A stretch of 64,000 bases of DNA from Shinisaurus crocodilurus (GCA_021292165.1 CM037878.1:14194471-14258470), one strand, 5' to 3'. Shown: positions 1 through 10,133, counted from the first letter of the stretch. A program made the numbers and translations. The notes: a model not told the origin generated them from the sequence alone.

Positions 1-639
1 GTCAGCTTGGTTTGGCAGCTTTGCTAATTGAGCGCTGCCTGCCTGCCTCTCCCCGTCGACACCTTCACTTTCGCTATGATTTCACAGCTATGGCAACACT
101 TTCCTCCCTCCGCCCACCTGCCTGCAATCCCTGTGTGATGAACCCCACCCTCCGTCGAGTGAAACGTCCTTCTCTCCTTTTAGTGGAATTCATTTCTAGC
201 CACTCACTTTTAAAAGAAGAAGAAGAAAGTGAAAGAAAGAAAGATCTCCTCCCCCTCCCTCTCTCTGTTTCTCGTTAATTATTCAGCTCTCATGAAATAG
301 GAATGAAAACAGATTAAGTGATGTTGGCCAGATTCCTACAGAAGTGGAATCAGGCCAGGAGATTTCCTGCAACGAGGTGACAAGGGCGCCTGTCTGCAAC
401 TGGAGTGGCAAGAAGAGAGCCTTGGATTTGGACGCGGGGCAGAGAACAGGCTCCTCTGGCCGGCTGAATCGCTGCTGCCCACATGCGGCTCCGTTCCCAC
501 AGTAAACGTTACCCCCAGGATGCTGCTGCCTCATTCTGCCGCTCATGTTGGCCCCGGGGCCTTGCGAAAAGGCTTGAAACTTGGGGGTGGTGGTGCTTTC
601 TCTGAAACTCTGTCCTTTAGTGCAATGTGCATTGCACAA
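1..639. other. unassigned sequence
   Basis: No gene, RNA or recognisable repeat could be supported. There is a purine-rich patch near 210-245. ORFs here are short and have no recognisable domain. Confidence 0.4.
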
Positions 640-1090
640 TTTCTTTTGGATGTGACAAAACGGAGAGGAGCTGTCAGGGATGGGGTCAAATAGGCATGGT
701 TGGGCCGGTCATGTTGTTTGAATGCCTGACTGCCGTCTCCCAAAGCAGTTACTTTATTCCCAACTCAAGGATGGAAAGCGGAATATCGGTGGTCAGTATA
801 AGAGGTTTAAAGATGTTCTTAAGGCTAATCTAAAAAAATGCAATATAAACATCGAGAACTGGGAAGCTCTGGCCCATGAACGATCTAAATGGAGGTTGGC
901 CTTTCACAAAGGTTCCATGGACTTTGAAGAAGCCCGAGTGCAAGGCGAAAGGGAGAAACGTGCTAAGCGAAAAGCGCGTCAAACGAATCCTTTACAGGAC
1001 CATCTTCCATCTGGTAACCTGTGTCCTCACTGTGGGAAGCTGTGTGGATCTAGAATTGGCCTCCACAGTCACTTACGGACCCATCGCTAG
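640..1090 (+). pseudogene. C-terminal remnant of a non-LTR retrotransposon ORF with a terminal C2H2 finger
   Basis: The readable part is a 122-residue frame at 722-1090. It is basic, and ends in a perfect C-x2-C-x12-H-x3-H zinc finger (C101, C104, H117, H121) followed directly by the stop. The text before it (RLPKQLLYSQL, GGQYKRFKD, LKKCNI) resembles the region after the reverse transcriptase in endonuclease-type retroelement polyproteins, which commonly end in one such finger. A stop after GHVV near 720 and the lack of RT motifs upstream show a 5'-truncated, broken copy. The clade is not resolved. A domesticated host exon is possible but has no support here. Confidence 0.6.
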
Positions 1091-1160
1091 AGTCTACACA
1101 ATTTTTTTAGAATTTCCTCCTTTTAAAATTTTTCTTTTTGAAATTTTCATCCTGGAAGGC

Positions 1161-1261
1161 AATCTTACTCGGTCATGAGTGATCGCCTACTAATAACTAA
1201 TGGTTGGGCACCTCCCGAGGGCCCGCACGCTCCAGCAGGGGCCCATTGACAAGAACCCGCT

Positions 1262-1314
<53 letters not shown>

Positions 1315-1640
1315 CCTCCTCCTCCTCCTCCTCCTCCTCCTCCTCCTCCTCCTCCTCCTCCTCCTCCTCCTCCTCCTCCTCATGCAAGCTTCTTGTTCAC
1401 CTGCCTCTCGCTCTGGCCCAGACAACGGTGGTGGTAGTGAAAAGGAGGAGTGGCAGATGCTGCAGCCTGCTTGCTCCCGGGCTCTCTGCCTTTCAAGGTG
1501 GTAGCCATGATGAGGAAGAGGATGAGGTGCAAGAACAGCTGGTGACAATAGCAGTGAGAAGGTCGACTCACTGAGGGAGGGAGGGACCCACTGAGGGTGT
1601 CTCGCCCCAGGGCCCCCAAACACTGGAGCTGGCCCTGGGA
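1161..1640 (+). mobile_element. Non-autonomous hAT-like repeat, copy A of a family with about five copies here
   Basis: This shares a common body with copies at 22034-22327 (reverse), 26830-27160, 34640-35000 and 57612-57955: a GGGCAC(C)TCC/GCCGAGGGCCC start, a CCTGCCTCTC section, a GGTGGTGGT stretch, and an end reading GGAGCTGGCCCTG. The right end is complementary to the CAGGGCTGGC-type left ends of other copies, suggesting hAT-type terminal inverted repeats. The left end here is unclear and no target duplication was found. Its interior hosts the large CTC microsatellite. The class assignment is inference. Confidence 0.5.
1260..1382 (+). repeat. (CTCCTG)n followed by (CTC)n microsatellite
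   Basis: About 50 bp of hexamer CTCCTG repeats run into about 70 bp of CTC triplets. On the minus strand this gives poly-Glu and Ser-Arg ORFs that are artefacts. In sister copies of the host repeat the same position reads only a short CTCCTCTTC, so the array expanded after insertion. Confidence 0.95.
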
Positions 1641-1715
1641 GCAGTGACAGTGGGCGAGACAAGGGAAGGGTCTGACAGGAGACACGTGGGGCTAGAATCA
1701 GTATCGGAGGCAGGC

Positions 1716-1889
1716 TGCCTATGTACTCCCGTTGCTGGGGACCATGGGCGGGAGGGTGCTGTGGCACTCATGCCCTGCTTGTGAGATCCTGTGGGCAGCT
1801 GGGCGGACGCTGTCTGAACAGAATGCTGGACTAGAGGGACCCTCTTGGTCTGACCCAGCAGGGCTCTGCTTATGTTACGTTCTTCAGAT
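1716..1889 (+). mobile_element. CR1 LINE, 3' end fragment
   Basis: It contains the typical CR1 3' stretch: GTTGCTGGGGA, a CATGCCCTGCTTGTGAG block, GAACAGAATGCTGGACTAG, GGTCTGACCCAGCAGGGCTC and a decayed TTATGTTCTT end. It belongs to the same subfamily as the copy at 22545-22921 and is heavily 5'-truncated. Confidence 0.8.
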
Positions 1890-1980
1890 CCAGTTCCAGG
1901 GTGTCTAGAGGCCTAGCACTCCTCTTGCCACCGTGTTCTCTATGTATTGCCCAGTTCCCGGCTAAATAATACTAACAAAT

Positions 1981-2220
1981 TTATTTATTTATTATATTTA
2001 TACGCCGCCTTTTTTCCTGCAAGGGAACCCAAGACGGCTTTCATAATTGTCCTCCTCCTCTCCATCTTATCCTCACAACAGCCCTGTGAAGTAGGTTAGG
2101 CTGAGAGTCCATGACTGGCCCAAAGTCCCCCAGTGAGCTTCATAGCTGAGTGGGGACTAGAACCCGGATCTCCCGAGTCCCAGTCCAACACTCTCACCAC
2201 TACACCACACTGGCTCTCTC
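1981..2220 (-). mobile_element. tRNA-derived SINE with an L2-like tail
   Basis: Read on the minus strand it starts GAGAGCCAGTGTGGTGTAG, with a pol III A box (TGGTGTAGTGG) and a B box (GGTTCTAGTCC). It continues through a conserved body (CACTGGGGGACTTTGGGCC, ACCTACTTCACAGGGC) and ends in an AAAAAGGCGGCGTATAAATATAA tail with TAAA repeats. That tail resembles the 3' ends of the L2 copies in this window. Other copies lie at 2986, 8265, 28711, 39881, 40456 and 55101. Confidence 0.88.
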
Positions 2221-2264
2221 AGTTGCGCACGAACGTAGGTGATGCTACGCTGCAGCCTCGCAAG

Positions 2265-2490
2265 TGCCTCGGGTGGCCACTTATGCATTGCCCGAAAGGA
2301 GGAAATGCACCACCGAAAGAGAGGACCAAAGAGGACACCCATTTTCATTTGCAAATGTAGATGTCCAGGTGCAAATGTAGATGTCCAGGTGCAAATGTAG
2401 ATGTCCAGGTGCAAATTGGAAATAATAACTATCGTTTAAACAGAAATGCAAGACATCTCACCTTAGTGGAGAAGACTGGCTAGTTGACTT
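2265..2490. repeat. Unclassified interspersed repeat (GGTGGCCACTTATG family) with a 20-bp tandem block
   Basis: Order of shared blocks: GGTGGCCACTTATGC, GACCAAAGAGGACACCC, GCAAATGTAGATGTCC, GAAATAATAACTAT, and AGACATCTCACCTTAGTGG. The same order appears at 14575-14745 and, more weakly, at 35225-35420. At 2351-2416 a 20-bp unit beginning GCAAATGTAG is repeated three times plus a partial unit. Class unknown. Confidence 0.55.
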
Positions 2491-2985
2491 GTGTCCAGGC
2501 TAACTGTCTGCTGGTCCAGGCTAACTGTTGATGGACAACTTCAAGGCCCATGTTGCTCTCCCTCCTTATGGTTCTTTAAACCAGACTGCACTGGACACCT
2601 CTTCAAACAGAGGACACCTTAAAATAGAGGACTGTCCTCAGACACTCAGTTCTCCAAAACAGAGGATGGTCCTCTGTAAAGAAAGGCACCCAGCCAGCCT
2701 ACTGTGCCGCCCCCTGACGTTTCTCCTGAGATTTGATTTGTTCTGACCTCACACAGGCCCCTCTAGCTGTCATTGGCTCGATTGCTCTTATGTCCCCGGA
2801 GGGTCTTCTAATCTCCGGGCCTTTGTGCTAATTGCTTTGTGGGCAATGAGGGATGGTTGGCTTCTGAATCCTGTCTACAAGCCACACATACGTCAGTTCA
2901 AACCACAGTATTAACTACCGGCCTTAAGCTTTCAGATGGTGCTGGGCCTTTAAGCTTTTCACCTACCTCGCTGGTGGGTTGGGAC
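2491..2985. other. unassigned, probably decayed repeat
   Basis: Internal echoes (GTCCAGGCTAACTGT occurs twice at 2493-2530; AACAGAGGA recurs between 2600 and 2670) suggest an old repeat. There is no coding signal. Confidence 0.35.
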
Positions 2986-3221
2986 GAGAGCCAGCATGGT
3001 GTAGTGGTGAGAGTGTTGGACTGGGACTCATGGGACCCGGGTTCTAGTCCCCACTCAGCCATGAAGCTCACTGGGTGACTTTGGGCCAGTCACTGACTCT
3101 CAGCCTGACCTACCTCACAGGGTTCTTGAGAGGATAAAAGGGAGAGCAGGAGGAGGATTATGTAAGCCGTCTTGGGTTCCTTGCCGGAAAAAGGCAGGAT
3201 ATAAATATAATAAATAAATAA
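2986..3221 (+). mobile_element. tRNA-derived SINE with an L2-like tail
   Basis: It starts GAGAGCCAGCATGGTGTAG, keeps an A box and a B box (GGTTCTAGTCC), then the CTCACTGGGTGACTTTGGG body, and ends GGATATAAATATAATAAATA. It is full length and modestly diverged from the other copies. No clear target duplication was found. Confidence 0.9.
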
Positions 3222-3772
3222 GCGCATAGGATTGTGCCCTAAATAAAATCAGTCATGCCATCTCAGCTTAACCGAACTCCGCAGGTCCGTTGCAAGGATA
3301 AGATGGGATAACCCTGTGTTTGCTGCCCTGATCTCTTCAGAATGAGGAGGATATGAAGGTAAAAAAAATAAAAATAAGATAATCCATAAGAGCCCGAGTG
3401 GTCTGAACAAAAGGTATTCCAATGAGGTTTGTGCAACTTTTGGTGAGGTTCCCAGAACTGGTTTGTTTAAGCGTACAGCCTGTCTTGTTGCGCCGTTCAG
3501 CTTGGTGAATCCCCACCACCGCCTTTGTGGCAGTCCTCTCGGATGGAGTCCACACAAGCACGTTCCTCTGTGGACGACCGCAGTGTCAGGCAATGGATTC
3601 CGTGCGTGAAGTAGCCGCCGCAGGTTCGAGACCACGAAGTTGTCATTTTCACCTCACCCCAGAAGACTTTCCCAGCCTGGTCTGCACACCGGGCAGAAGG
3701 AGGCGACGGAGGAATCCTGAGAAGGTAGAATGGGTCCTGGCACTTTAGGCGGGGCACATATCCCCTTCATAA
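3222..3772. other. mostly unassigned; MITE end at 3223-3244
   Basis: The first 22 bases (GCATAGGATTGTGCCCTAAA) match the right end of the TTA-target MITEs at 11410 and 30871. The rest shows no gene or repeat I can name. Confidence 0.4.
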
Positions 3773-3777
3773 ACACA

Positions 3778-3827
<50 letters not shown>
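3773..3827. repeat. (ACGC)n / (CA)n microsatellite
   Basis: A short ACGC run followed by an uninterrupted CA run. Confidence 0.97.
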
Positions 3828-3828
<1 letters not shown>

Positions 3829-4019
3829 CTCCCTGCAAGTAGAAAACTAGATCAGCAGGCTGTGGGGAAGGCTTGGGTTTTCTCCAAGCTGTGTCAGCTT
3901 TGCAGGGAGTTTTCATTTTACTTTGTTATTTTATTAATCGGAGAAGCATTCAAGAACAGTAATATCCCCGCCTGCAGTCAGAAGTGATACAACCCACTCT
4001 TAGCAGCTCCACTTCTCTG

Positions 4020-4276
4020 GAACTCCACGCCTCTGGAGGTCAGGCAGGTTCCTCCGGCACGGTGTTGTTTTTAGCGCCTGCCGAAGAGACGTCTTTGTTC
4101 CGGGAAGCCTTCCTCGCTGACCAGGCACGGTTTTTAAAATATTATTCTGCTTCTAATGCATTGTCTTTATTTTTTTTAAAAAAGGTTTTATCTTTCTCTT
4201 GTTCACCGCTCCGGAATCTGTCTACATATGGAGCGGTATAAAATGCTGTAAATAAATAAATAAATAAATAAATAAA
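4020..4276 (+). mobile_element. L2 LINE, 3' end
   Basis: It matches the copy at 48755-48960: TTTTAGCGCCTGCCGAAGAG, GGAAGCCTTCCT, a T-rich section, GTTCACCGCTCCGGAATCTG, GAGCGGTATAAAATGCTG and a (TAAA)n tail. The 5' part is missing, as usual for truncated LINE copies. Confidence 0.75.
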
Positions 4277-4424
4277 ATACATAAGTGGGACAGTCCCTGC
4301 CCGGAGGCCTACAATAAAAAAAGACATGAGACACAAGGAAAGGGACTGGAAAGGAGGAGGAAAAAGAAAAGAAAAGCACGATGGTGATGCTTTTATTCAG
4401 TTGCCCAGATGGATACCTATAACA

Positions 4425-4559
4425 CAGTGTTCTCCAACCTTGGGTCCCCAGATGTTTTTGGCCTACAACTCCCAGCATGCCCCAGCCAGCATAGCTGGCT
4501 GGGGCATGCTGGGAGTTGTAGGCCAAAAACATCTGGGGGCCCAAGGTTGGAGAACACTG
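4425..4559. mobile_element. hAT MITE (palindromic, Buster-type), copy 1
   Basis: A 135-bp near-perfect palindrome begins CAGTGTTCTCCAACCTTGGG and ends with its complement. Arms of about 60 bp include GGCCTACAACTCCCAGCATG. Flanking 8-mers are CTATAACA and CTATAACG (7 of 8), the expected hAT target duplication with a central TA. It has no coding capacity, so it must have moved using another element's transposase. Confidence 0.92.
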
Positions 4560-4567
4560 CTATAACG

Positions 4568-5389
4568 GAACCACTTATATTCAGGTTTGCACGGCATCTG
4601 TTGTCCTTCTGCGCTGGACTGTTCCTTGCTGTTCTATTACTTTTTTCTTTCTCCTCTTCTGCAGTTTCTCTTCTTCCAGCGTAATCTTGTTTCTTCTTCC
4701 ATCCCTTCAGGGGAGACTTTGTGTGTAGGCTGTGAGTCCTATTGGAAGAGATTTATAGATTGAGTAGCGCGAGCCATCATGGGATAAGTCACCCAGCAAT
4801 GAGATAAGTGATGAACACCTGCGAGCGTGCATTGGCCCTAGCCGCTGTTATTTGCATTCTGCCAGTGGGGAACTCGGGCCAGAAGATGGAACAACAACAA
4901 GACAGTGCACAGCACCCATGATTGCATTGAGAGCTGATCTTTCATCTAGAGGCCTGTTTTCACCAGCGGTTTACTGCTGGAACTGCTGTCAAAGGTGATC
5001 CTATAGCCGTTGGGGTTTGCTCTTGACAAATGGATGGCTGGTTTCAAATTGTTGCTGAAAGACGTAGTGACACATCATTGCTCTTTCCTCCAGGGTGCTT
5101 GAAAGATCATAAGGCTTGACTTGCTGTCTGTGAATCAGTAGCATATTTCTAACCAGGATGAACTGGGTGCCCCAGGAGGCTCACAAGCAGTGCATGATGG
5201 AAACTGCCATGCCCACTTTGTCTCCCAGCATTGACCATTGACCATTGGAGGCATACTGCTTTTGAATATAGAGGATCCATTATAAATACTCCTGTCCTTC
5301 TGGGTGAAACTGGCTACTAGGTCATTCTTCTCAAAGGCAACCGTTTCCGTAGTCCCCCATTCAATGCAATGGAAAATGGAAGAAGCCAT
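4568..5389. other. unassigned sequence
   Basis: No recognisable repeat, RNA or exon. ORFs are short and lack any domain. Confidence 0.4.
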
Positions 5390-5480
5390 TGCTTAAGAAA
5401 GTACAAAAAGCCCTGCTGGATCAGACTGAGGGTCCATCTGGCCCAGTATCCTACTTCCAACAGTGGTCAGCCAGATTGCT
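5390..5480 (-). mobile_element. CR1 LINE, 3' fragment
   Basis: The plus strand reads AAAAGCCCTGCTGGATCAGA, then GGTCCATCTGGCCCAGTATC and CCAACAGTGGTCAGCCAG. This is the reverse complement of the GGTCTGATCCAGCATGGCTC-type CR1 3' end seen at 22545-22921. Confidence 0.65.
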
Positions 5481-5518
5481 TCTGTTTTCAGTATGGTGTA
5501 AAAGCAAAAAGAAGAGCA

Positions 5519-5587
5519 AACTATTAATTCCTACTAGGAATTGTAGGACTTAGTCTCTGTCTAAACAAGCATAGGATTGCACCTTAA
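5519..5587. mobile_element. TTA-target palindromic MITE, half copy
   Basis: Contains GTCTAAACAAGCATAGGATTGCACCTTA, the right arm of the family at 11410-11548 and 30871-30981, preceded by a short foldback (TCCTACTAGGA). The left arm is lost. Confidence 0.5.
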
Positions 5588-5642
5588 GTTGGGGGGTTGG
5601 GGTGGGGGGAAAGAGAGAGAGAGAGAGAGAAGGATAATGGCT

Positions 5643-5693
5643 GTGATAGACAGACCCGTGGTCTGATCCAACATAGCTCTTCTTATGTTCTTA
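5643..5693 (+). mobile_element. CR1 LINE, extreme 3' end
   Basis: GTGGTCTGATCCAACATAGC followed by TCTTCTTATGTTCTTA is the terminal part of the CR1 subfamily at 22545-22921. Confidence 0.65.
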
Positions 5694-6447
5694 TATGATG
5701 AGTCAGCTCCACTCAGCAATTTGTAATGGTTGTAAGATGGAACAGAGGAGGTATTTTGCAATGCAATCATTTGCATGTTTACTCAGAAGTAAGTACCACT
5801 GTGTTCAGTGAGCTTACTCCTCAGTAAATCTGCATAGGATGGCAACCTTAATCAGGTTAGACAGCACCTGGCATAAAAAGATATCAGGCTGTGGCAAGGC
5901 ATGCTGGGATAAAGGGGCGTGATTGCTCTCCTTTTGAGAATGTAAAAGCCAGCGGTTACTCATACCTGTTTGCATTCATGCTTTCTATGTGTTCCAGGTA
6001 AGGATGTGTGAAAGAATTCCCTGGATACATTTCAACAATTTTATCAAAACATATTTTTTTTTATTTTGCTTCCCTCGAAATTCCTTGGAAGCTTCAACAG
6101 AGGTGAGGCCTCCAACTTCATCTCGAAATTTTGCTTTTAGTAGAATCTAAGAACAACTGTGCTGCAAACACATTCATATTACCATCCTGTCTACTGGAGC
6201 AATCTGGCTTCCGAGCACTTTACTAACATATACTGAATTTAGACATTTTAGGGCTGTCTCTTGGCACCATTTCAGTCTCTGTAAAAAATATACTGATTTA
6301 TGGCATGCACATGAAAAACAACCCCACAGTTTCTAGATTTCAGGAATCTACATACTTTGAAGTGAATGTAGGGAAAAGTTTCTTCAGGGAGGACTGGATG
6401 TCTGCTCCTAAATTGCTCTCCTTCTCTGGAAGCAGCTCAATCCCATG
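5694..6447. other. mostly unassigned
   Basis: A fragment at 5776-5850 (TTACTCAGAAGTAAGTACC and GCATAGGATGGCAACCTTA) resembles a common interspersed repeat. The remainder is AT-rich and has no supported feature. Confidence 0.35.
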
Positions 6448-6972
6448 GATGTCCTCTCCCATAGACTACTGTAATGCGCTCTACGTGGGGTTACCCTGGA
6501 AGACGGTTCGGAAGTTATAGCTGGCACAGAACGCGGCGGCTTGCCTTGTTAAAGGCAGCTGCCAGCGTGATCACATCACTCCGGTGCTTAAGGAGCTGCA
6601 CTGGTTACCAGTTGCTTGGTGAGCCGAATTCAAGGTGTTGGTTTTGACCTTTAAAACCCGATACGGCTCCAGTCCAGTTTATCTCAAGCAGCGTCTCCCC
6701 AGCAACATCAAGTAGGCCGCTTGACAAGATCTGCCACGGATGGCCTTCTCCTTGTTCCATCAGCCAGAGCACTAGTCCCCAGGCTGGTGGGGACTAGGAA
6801 GAGGGCCTTTTCTGTGGCTGCCCCCAAGTTCTGGAACTCTCTCCCCAGTGACCTCCGCCATGCCCCCTCCTTGATGAGCTTCCGCCGTGCATTAAAAACA
6901 TGGTTTTTCAGGCAGGAATATGGGGTGGGCTAGGATTTTAAGCTGTATGGTATTTTATATTTTGTTTTATTG

Positions 6973-7011
<39 letters not shown>

Positions 7012-7093
7012 ATCGCCCAGAGTGGCCGGGTCACCAGCCGCCAGATGGGCGATTCAGAAATACAGTATAATAAATAAATAAATAAATAAATAA
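6448..7093 (+). mobile_element. L2 LINE, C-terminal ORF remnant and 3' end
   Basis: Conceptual translation in mixed frames gives DYCNALYVGLPWKTVRKL, HITPVLKELHWLPVAW and a 70-residue frame at 6721-6933 ending RLVGTRKRAFSVAAPKFWNS...FRRALKTWFFRQEYGVG. These are the conserved segments after the L2 reverse transcriptase. A premature TAG follows VRKL, so the copy is dead. The 3' end runs through GTACATCGCCCAGAGTGGCC to (TAAA)n. A (TA)n tract at 6974-7007 interrupts the 3' untranslated part. Confidence 0.85.
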
Positions 7094-7953
7094 AATGTCT
7101 TACTGCTTCTCTCCTGGCCTTTTGCTAAAAGAACACGATGCACATCTACCTGTTAGGAGGGCTGGGCTGGTTCAGCCCAATAGACAGCCCAGACAACTGC
7201 CAGGAACATCAGAATTCAAGAGGTATACTGAGCCACTGAAAACCAGCAAGGTTCTCTCCCTCCTCCCCAGAACCTTGAGATGGTAAGGTCTGGGGCAAGG
7301 AGAAGGTATATCCCACCAACCACAATTTCCCTAAATGCAGCCCCCTTCCTTTCTCCTCGTTCACTAATGGAGCAGAGGGAAGGGCCTGCAACTGAATCCT
7401 CCCCGCCCCCGTGCAATACAGGCGACAGCAAAATTAGTTTTCATTGTGGCAGCAATACAGTTTTCGGATGGCCCCCAGGAACATGGAAACAAATCCAGCT
7501 GATTAGCGCATTTCAGAACCAGATCACAGTTCAAGTACATTAGGAAGACTTCATCGCAACACCTCCGGCCACAGCCCACAGAATGTGGCCGCTGCAATTT
7601 AACGAAAACTCAGGGGTCCCCCCAGGCAATTACTTCGTGCACTGTGCCGGTTGGGTTGTAAAACCACTTTCAAGGCCACAGTCTATAAACATTTGTGATT
7701 CAGTTAATATTTGAATAACGTGGCTGGAAGTTAAATAGCAATGTTCTGAAATGTTTGATCTCAGCAAATTTCCGGCCTGGCCCAACCGTGAGCAAACCTG
7801 ATGGTGTGTGGGTTTTTTTCTTTTTTTTTTTAGCCCACTTCTCCAGCCTGCTTAAGTTCTGAAACCATGGGAGGAATACTTTGGCATTCATACATTCCAC
7901 CAGATGGCACTGTTACAGGTGACCACGTACCCTTCTGTTCCTTTGTGCAGATC
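7094..7953. other. unassigned sequence
   Basis: No repeat, RNA or exon recognised. Confidence 0.4.
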
Positions 7954-7961
7954 AACTAGAG

Positions 7962-8098
7962 CAGTGTTCTCCAACCTCTTGGGTCCCCAGATGTTTTTGG
8001 CCTACAACTCCCAGCATGCCCCAGCCAGCTACGCTGGCTGGGGCATGCTGGGAGTTGTAGGCCAAAAACATCTGGCGACCCAAGGTTGGAGAACACTG
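7962..8098. mobile_element. hAT MITE (palindromic, Buster-type), copy 2
   Basis: The same palindrome as copy 1, with CAGTGTTCTCC termini. Flanking 8-mers AACTAGAG and AACTAGAG are identical (7954-7961 and 8099-8106). Confidence 0.95.
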
Positions 8099-8264
8099 AA
8101 CTAGAGGCAGGCATAACGTGTCATTATTCCCCATCCCTAGCCTGAAGTAGTTTTTGTACAAGTTATTACCTGTTTCTAGAATTTTTTTTTTTAATTATTA
8201 GTTTTTAAAATGTGAATTACACCAAAACAAAACAAAAATGATATCAAAAAAGAACAACAACAAA

Positions 8265-8503
8265 TGAGCCAGTGTGGCGTAAGTGGTGAGAGTGTTGGAC
8301 TGGGACTCGGGAGATCCGGGTTCTAGTCCCCGCTTGGCCGTGAAACTCACTGGGTGACTTTGGGCCATTCACTGCCTCTCAGCCTAACCTACCTCACAGG
8401 GTTGTTGTGAGGATAAAATGGAGAGGAGGATGAGGATTATGTAAGCCGCCTTGGGTTCCTTGCAGGAAAAAAGGTGGGGTATAAATAGAATAAATAAATA
8501 AAT
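8265..8503 (+). mobile_element. tRNA-derived SINE with an exact 16-bp target duplication
   Basis: A head GAGCCAGTGTGGCGTAAGTG is followed by a B box, body and a GGTATAAATAGAATAAATA tail. It is flanked by identical AAAGAACAACAACAAA copies at 8249-8264 and 8504-8519. A long A-rich direct repeat is what LINE-driven target-primed reverse transcription produces. This is the cleanest insertion of the family in the window. Confidence 0.95.
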
Positions 8504-8556
8504 AAAGAACAACAACAAAAAAATACAATTTTCTTACAGTATTTTAAATGTATCAC

Positions 8557-8619
8557 TTACAACTCCATGCTGGGAGTTGTAGGCCAAAAACATCTGGGAC
8601 CCAAGGTTGGAGAACACTG
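8557..8619. mobile_element. hAT MITE half copy (right arm)
   Basis: Contains CATGCTGGGAGTTGTAGGCC through GAGAACACTG. The left arm and left duplication are gone, leaving a short inner foldback (ACAACTCCATGCTGGGAGTTGT). It sits against L1 sequence, suggesting insertion into the L1 followed by deletion. Confidence 0.8.
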
Positions 8620-9612
8620 TGTTATAGGAAGTGAGTGTTTATCTTTCCAGTGTTATAATATCAGTCTTTTGGCTGTCAAGAGGGCGTGGAAAATCCACAT
8701 GCTTTGTCCTTGTGATAAATTCCATACAGCAGGTATATAATTTAAAAGAATGTGCACATTGGTAAATATTAAAGAGCTAGATTTATCCATACTACGACCT
8801 CTACCCAAAAAGAAGCAACCACTGGGCATTGCCAAAACATATGGGTAAACGAAGCATCCACAGTATTACACCTCCAACAGTTAGCTGACTTGTGGTGTCC
8901 AATAAACACGAAACAAAAGTTTTTGCTGAATAGGACGTAACCTAAGATCCATAGACCCTTCTGACACAGATGCGAAAACAATGTTCTTCCATTGATTAGG
9001 CAACATAAGGCCATCTAATTCCCTATTCCATTCATCTTTAAGACTCTTTAAGACTCTGTGTATACTGATAATAAGTATTTATAAATATGAATCGTAGGTC
9101 GATATAACTGCTTATTTTATTAATTAATTAATTAATCAATTAATAAACTGCTCAGCCTCAATCAATGCATCCAATAACAAAGGAGGCTCTGAAGATGTAA
9201 AAGCAGCCGGGCCAAACCTAGATGCTAATAAATGTTGCAATTGCAAGTATTGCCATTCAGCTGATGTTATATTCAGCTGATGTTGAGTACTAAGTTATAT
9301 TTAGTACTCAAAGCCGAAAATGACAAAAACTCATGACGGTGATCAACGTCACTAATTGATCCAAAGTAAAAATCATCCTGTCAGCCCAAGTCCGCCACAG
9401 GAACGTTTTCTTACCAATTTTTAAATCCGGATCACCTCATAAAGTCAGTTTAGCATGAGAAAATGGGTCAAACGGCACTTGACGAGATAGAATACGCCAC
9501 ACCTCTCTAACTGCCGTGATTGTAGGAGGCACCCTGTCTGTTTTAGTGTAGCGAGACCCTAATGCCATCCTTTTGGAGAGAGGTCAGGATCCAGACATAA
9601 GGGTTCCAGAAA
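8620..9612 (-). mobile_element. L1 LINE, ORF2 C-terminal portion (inverted relative to its RT part)
   Basis: On the minus strand a frame at 8769-9014 contains CWRCNTVDASFTHMFWQCP, which matches the cysteine/histidine-rich C-terminal region of L1 ORF2. Other frames give KTFLWRTWADRM and FHALLTAKRLILQHWKD. Stops and frameshifts are frequent. The adjoining piece at 9613-11019 carries the RT region on the plus strand, so the two parts face each other. Confidence 0.75.
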
Positions 9613-10133
9613 AGATATAAATTCACAATTTTTAAAATTTTATTCTGATTTGTATAGTACGGGTAAAGAAATATCAGAGCAAGATGTGTTCTTTTCGCAG
9701 CTTAAACTTCCAAGGTTAGATTCCTCACAACAACAGTTCCTTATGGCTCCCCTGCGTATTGAGGGAATAATGAAAATAATTTCGAATATAAATGTTGGGA
9801 AAGCACATTGGAAACCCAGATGGTTTTCCAATTGAGCGGTACAAAACATTTTCTAGACTTTTGGTCCCAAAGCTTCATCATCTTCATAATTATATTTTTG
9901 AATCTGGTTCTCTTTCGGCATCATTAAATAACGCTTATATCACTGTGATTCCTAGGCCTGGAAAAGACTATACGTATTGCATTAACTATAGACCTATTTC
10001 GTTAACTAATGTTGACATTAAAATATTAATGGCAATTTTGGCTGATAGATTGCAACAAGTTATTACAACACTTGTTCGATCCAATCAGGTGGGATTCATT
10101 AGAAATTGACAGGGAGCTGATAATCTTAGATTA
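9613..10133 (+). mobile_element. L1 LINE, ORF2 reverse transcriptase 5' part
   Basis: A frame at 9792-10109 reads GNPDGFPIERYKTFSRLL, NAYITVIPRPGKDY, CINYRPISLTNVDIKILM and RSNQVGFIRN, which are RT finger motifs of L1 ORF2. It stops at 10109. The next residues GADNLRLVVD continue downstream, where a hAT element interrupts at 10142. RT motifs resume at 10896. Confidence 0.82.

Noticed and set aside
1165..1767. Long minus-strand ORF with poly-Arg/poly-Glu stretches
   Set aside because: It is a translation of the CTC/CTCCTG microsatellite, with no conserved flanking domain and a repeat-derived context.
2351..2416. CRISPR-like repeats
   Set aside because: The units are contiguous 20-bp tandem repeats without spacers, in a eukaryotic context.
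4425..4559. An miRNA hairpin from the perfect palindrome
   Set aside because: It is one of ten dispersed copies with hAT ends and target duplications. MITE hairpins can give rise to small RNAs, but nothing in the sequence shows this here.
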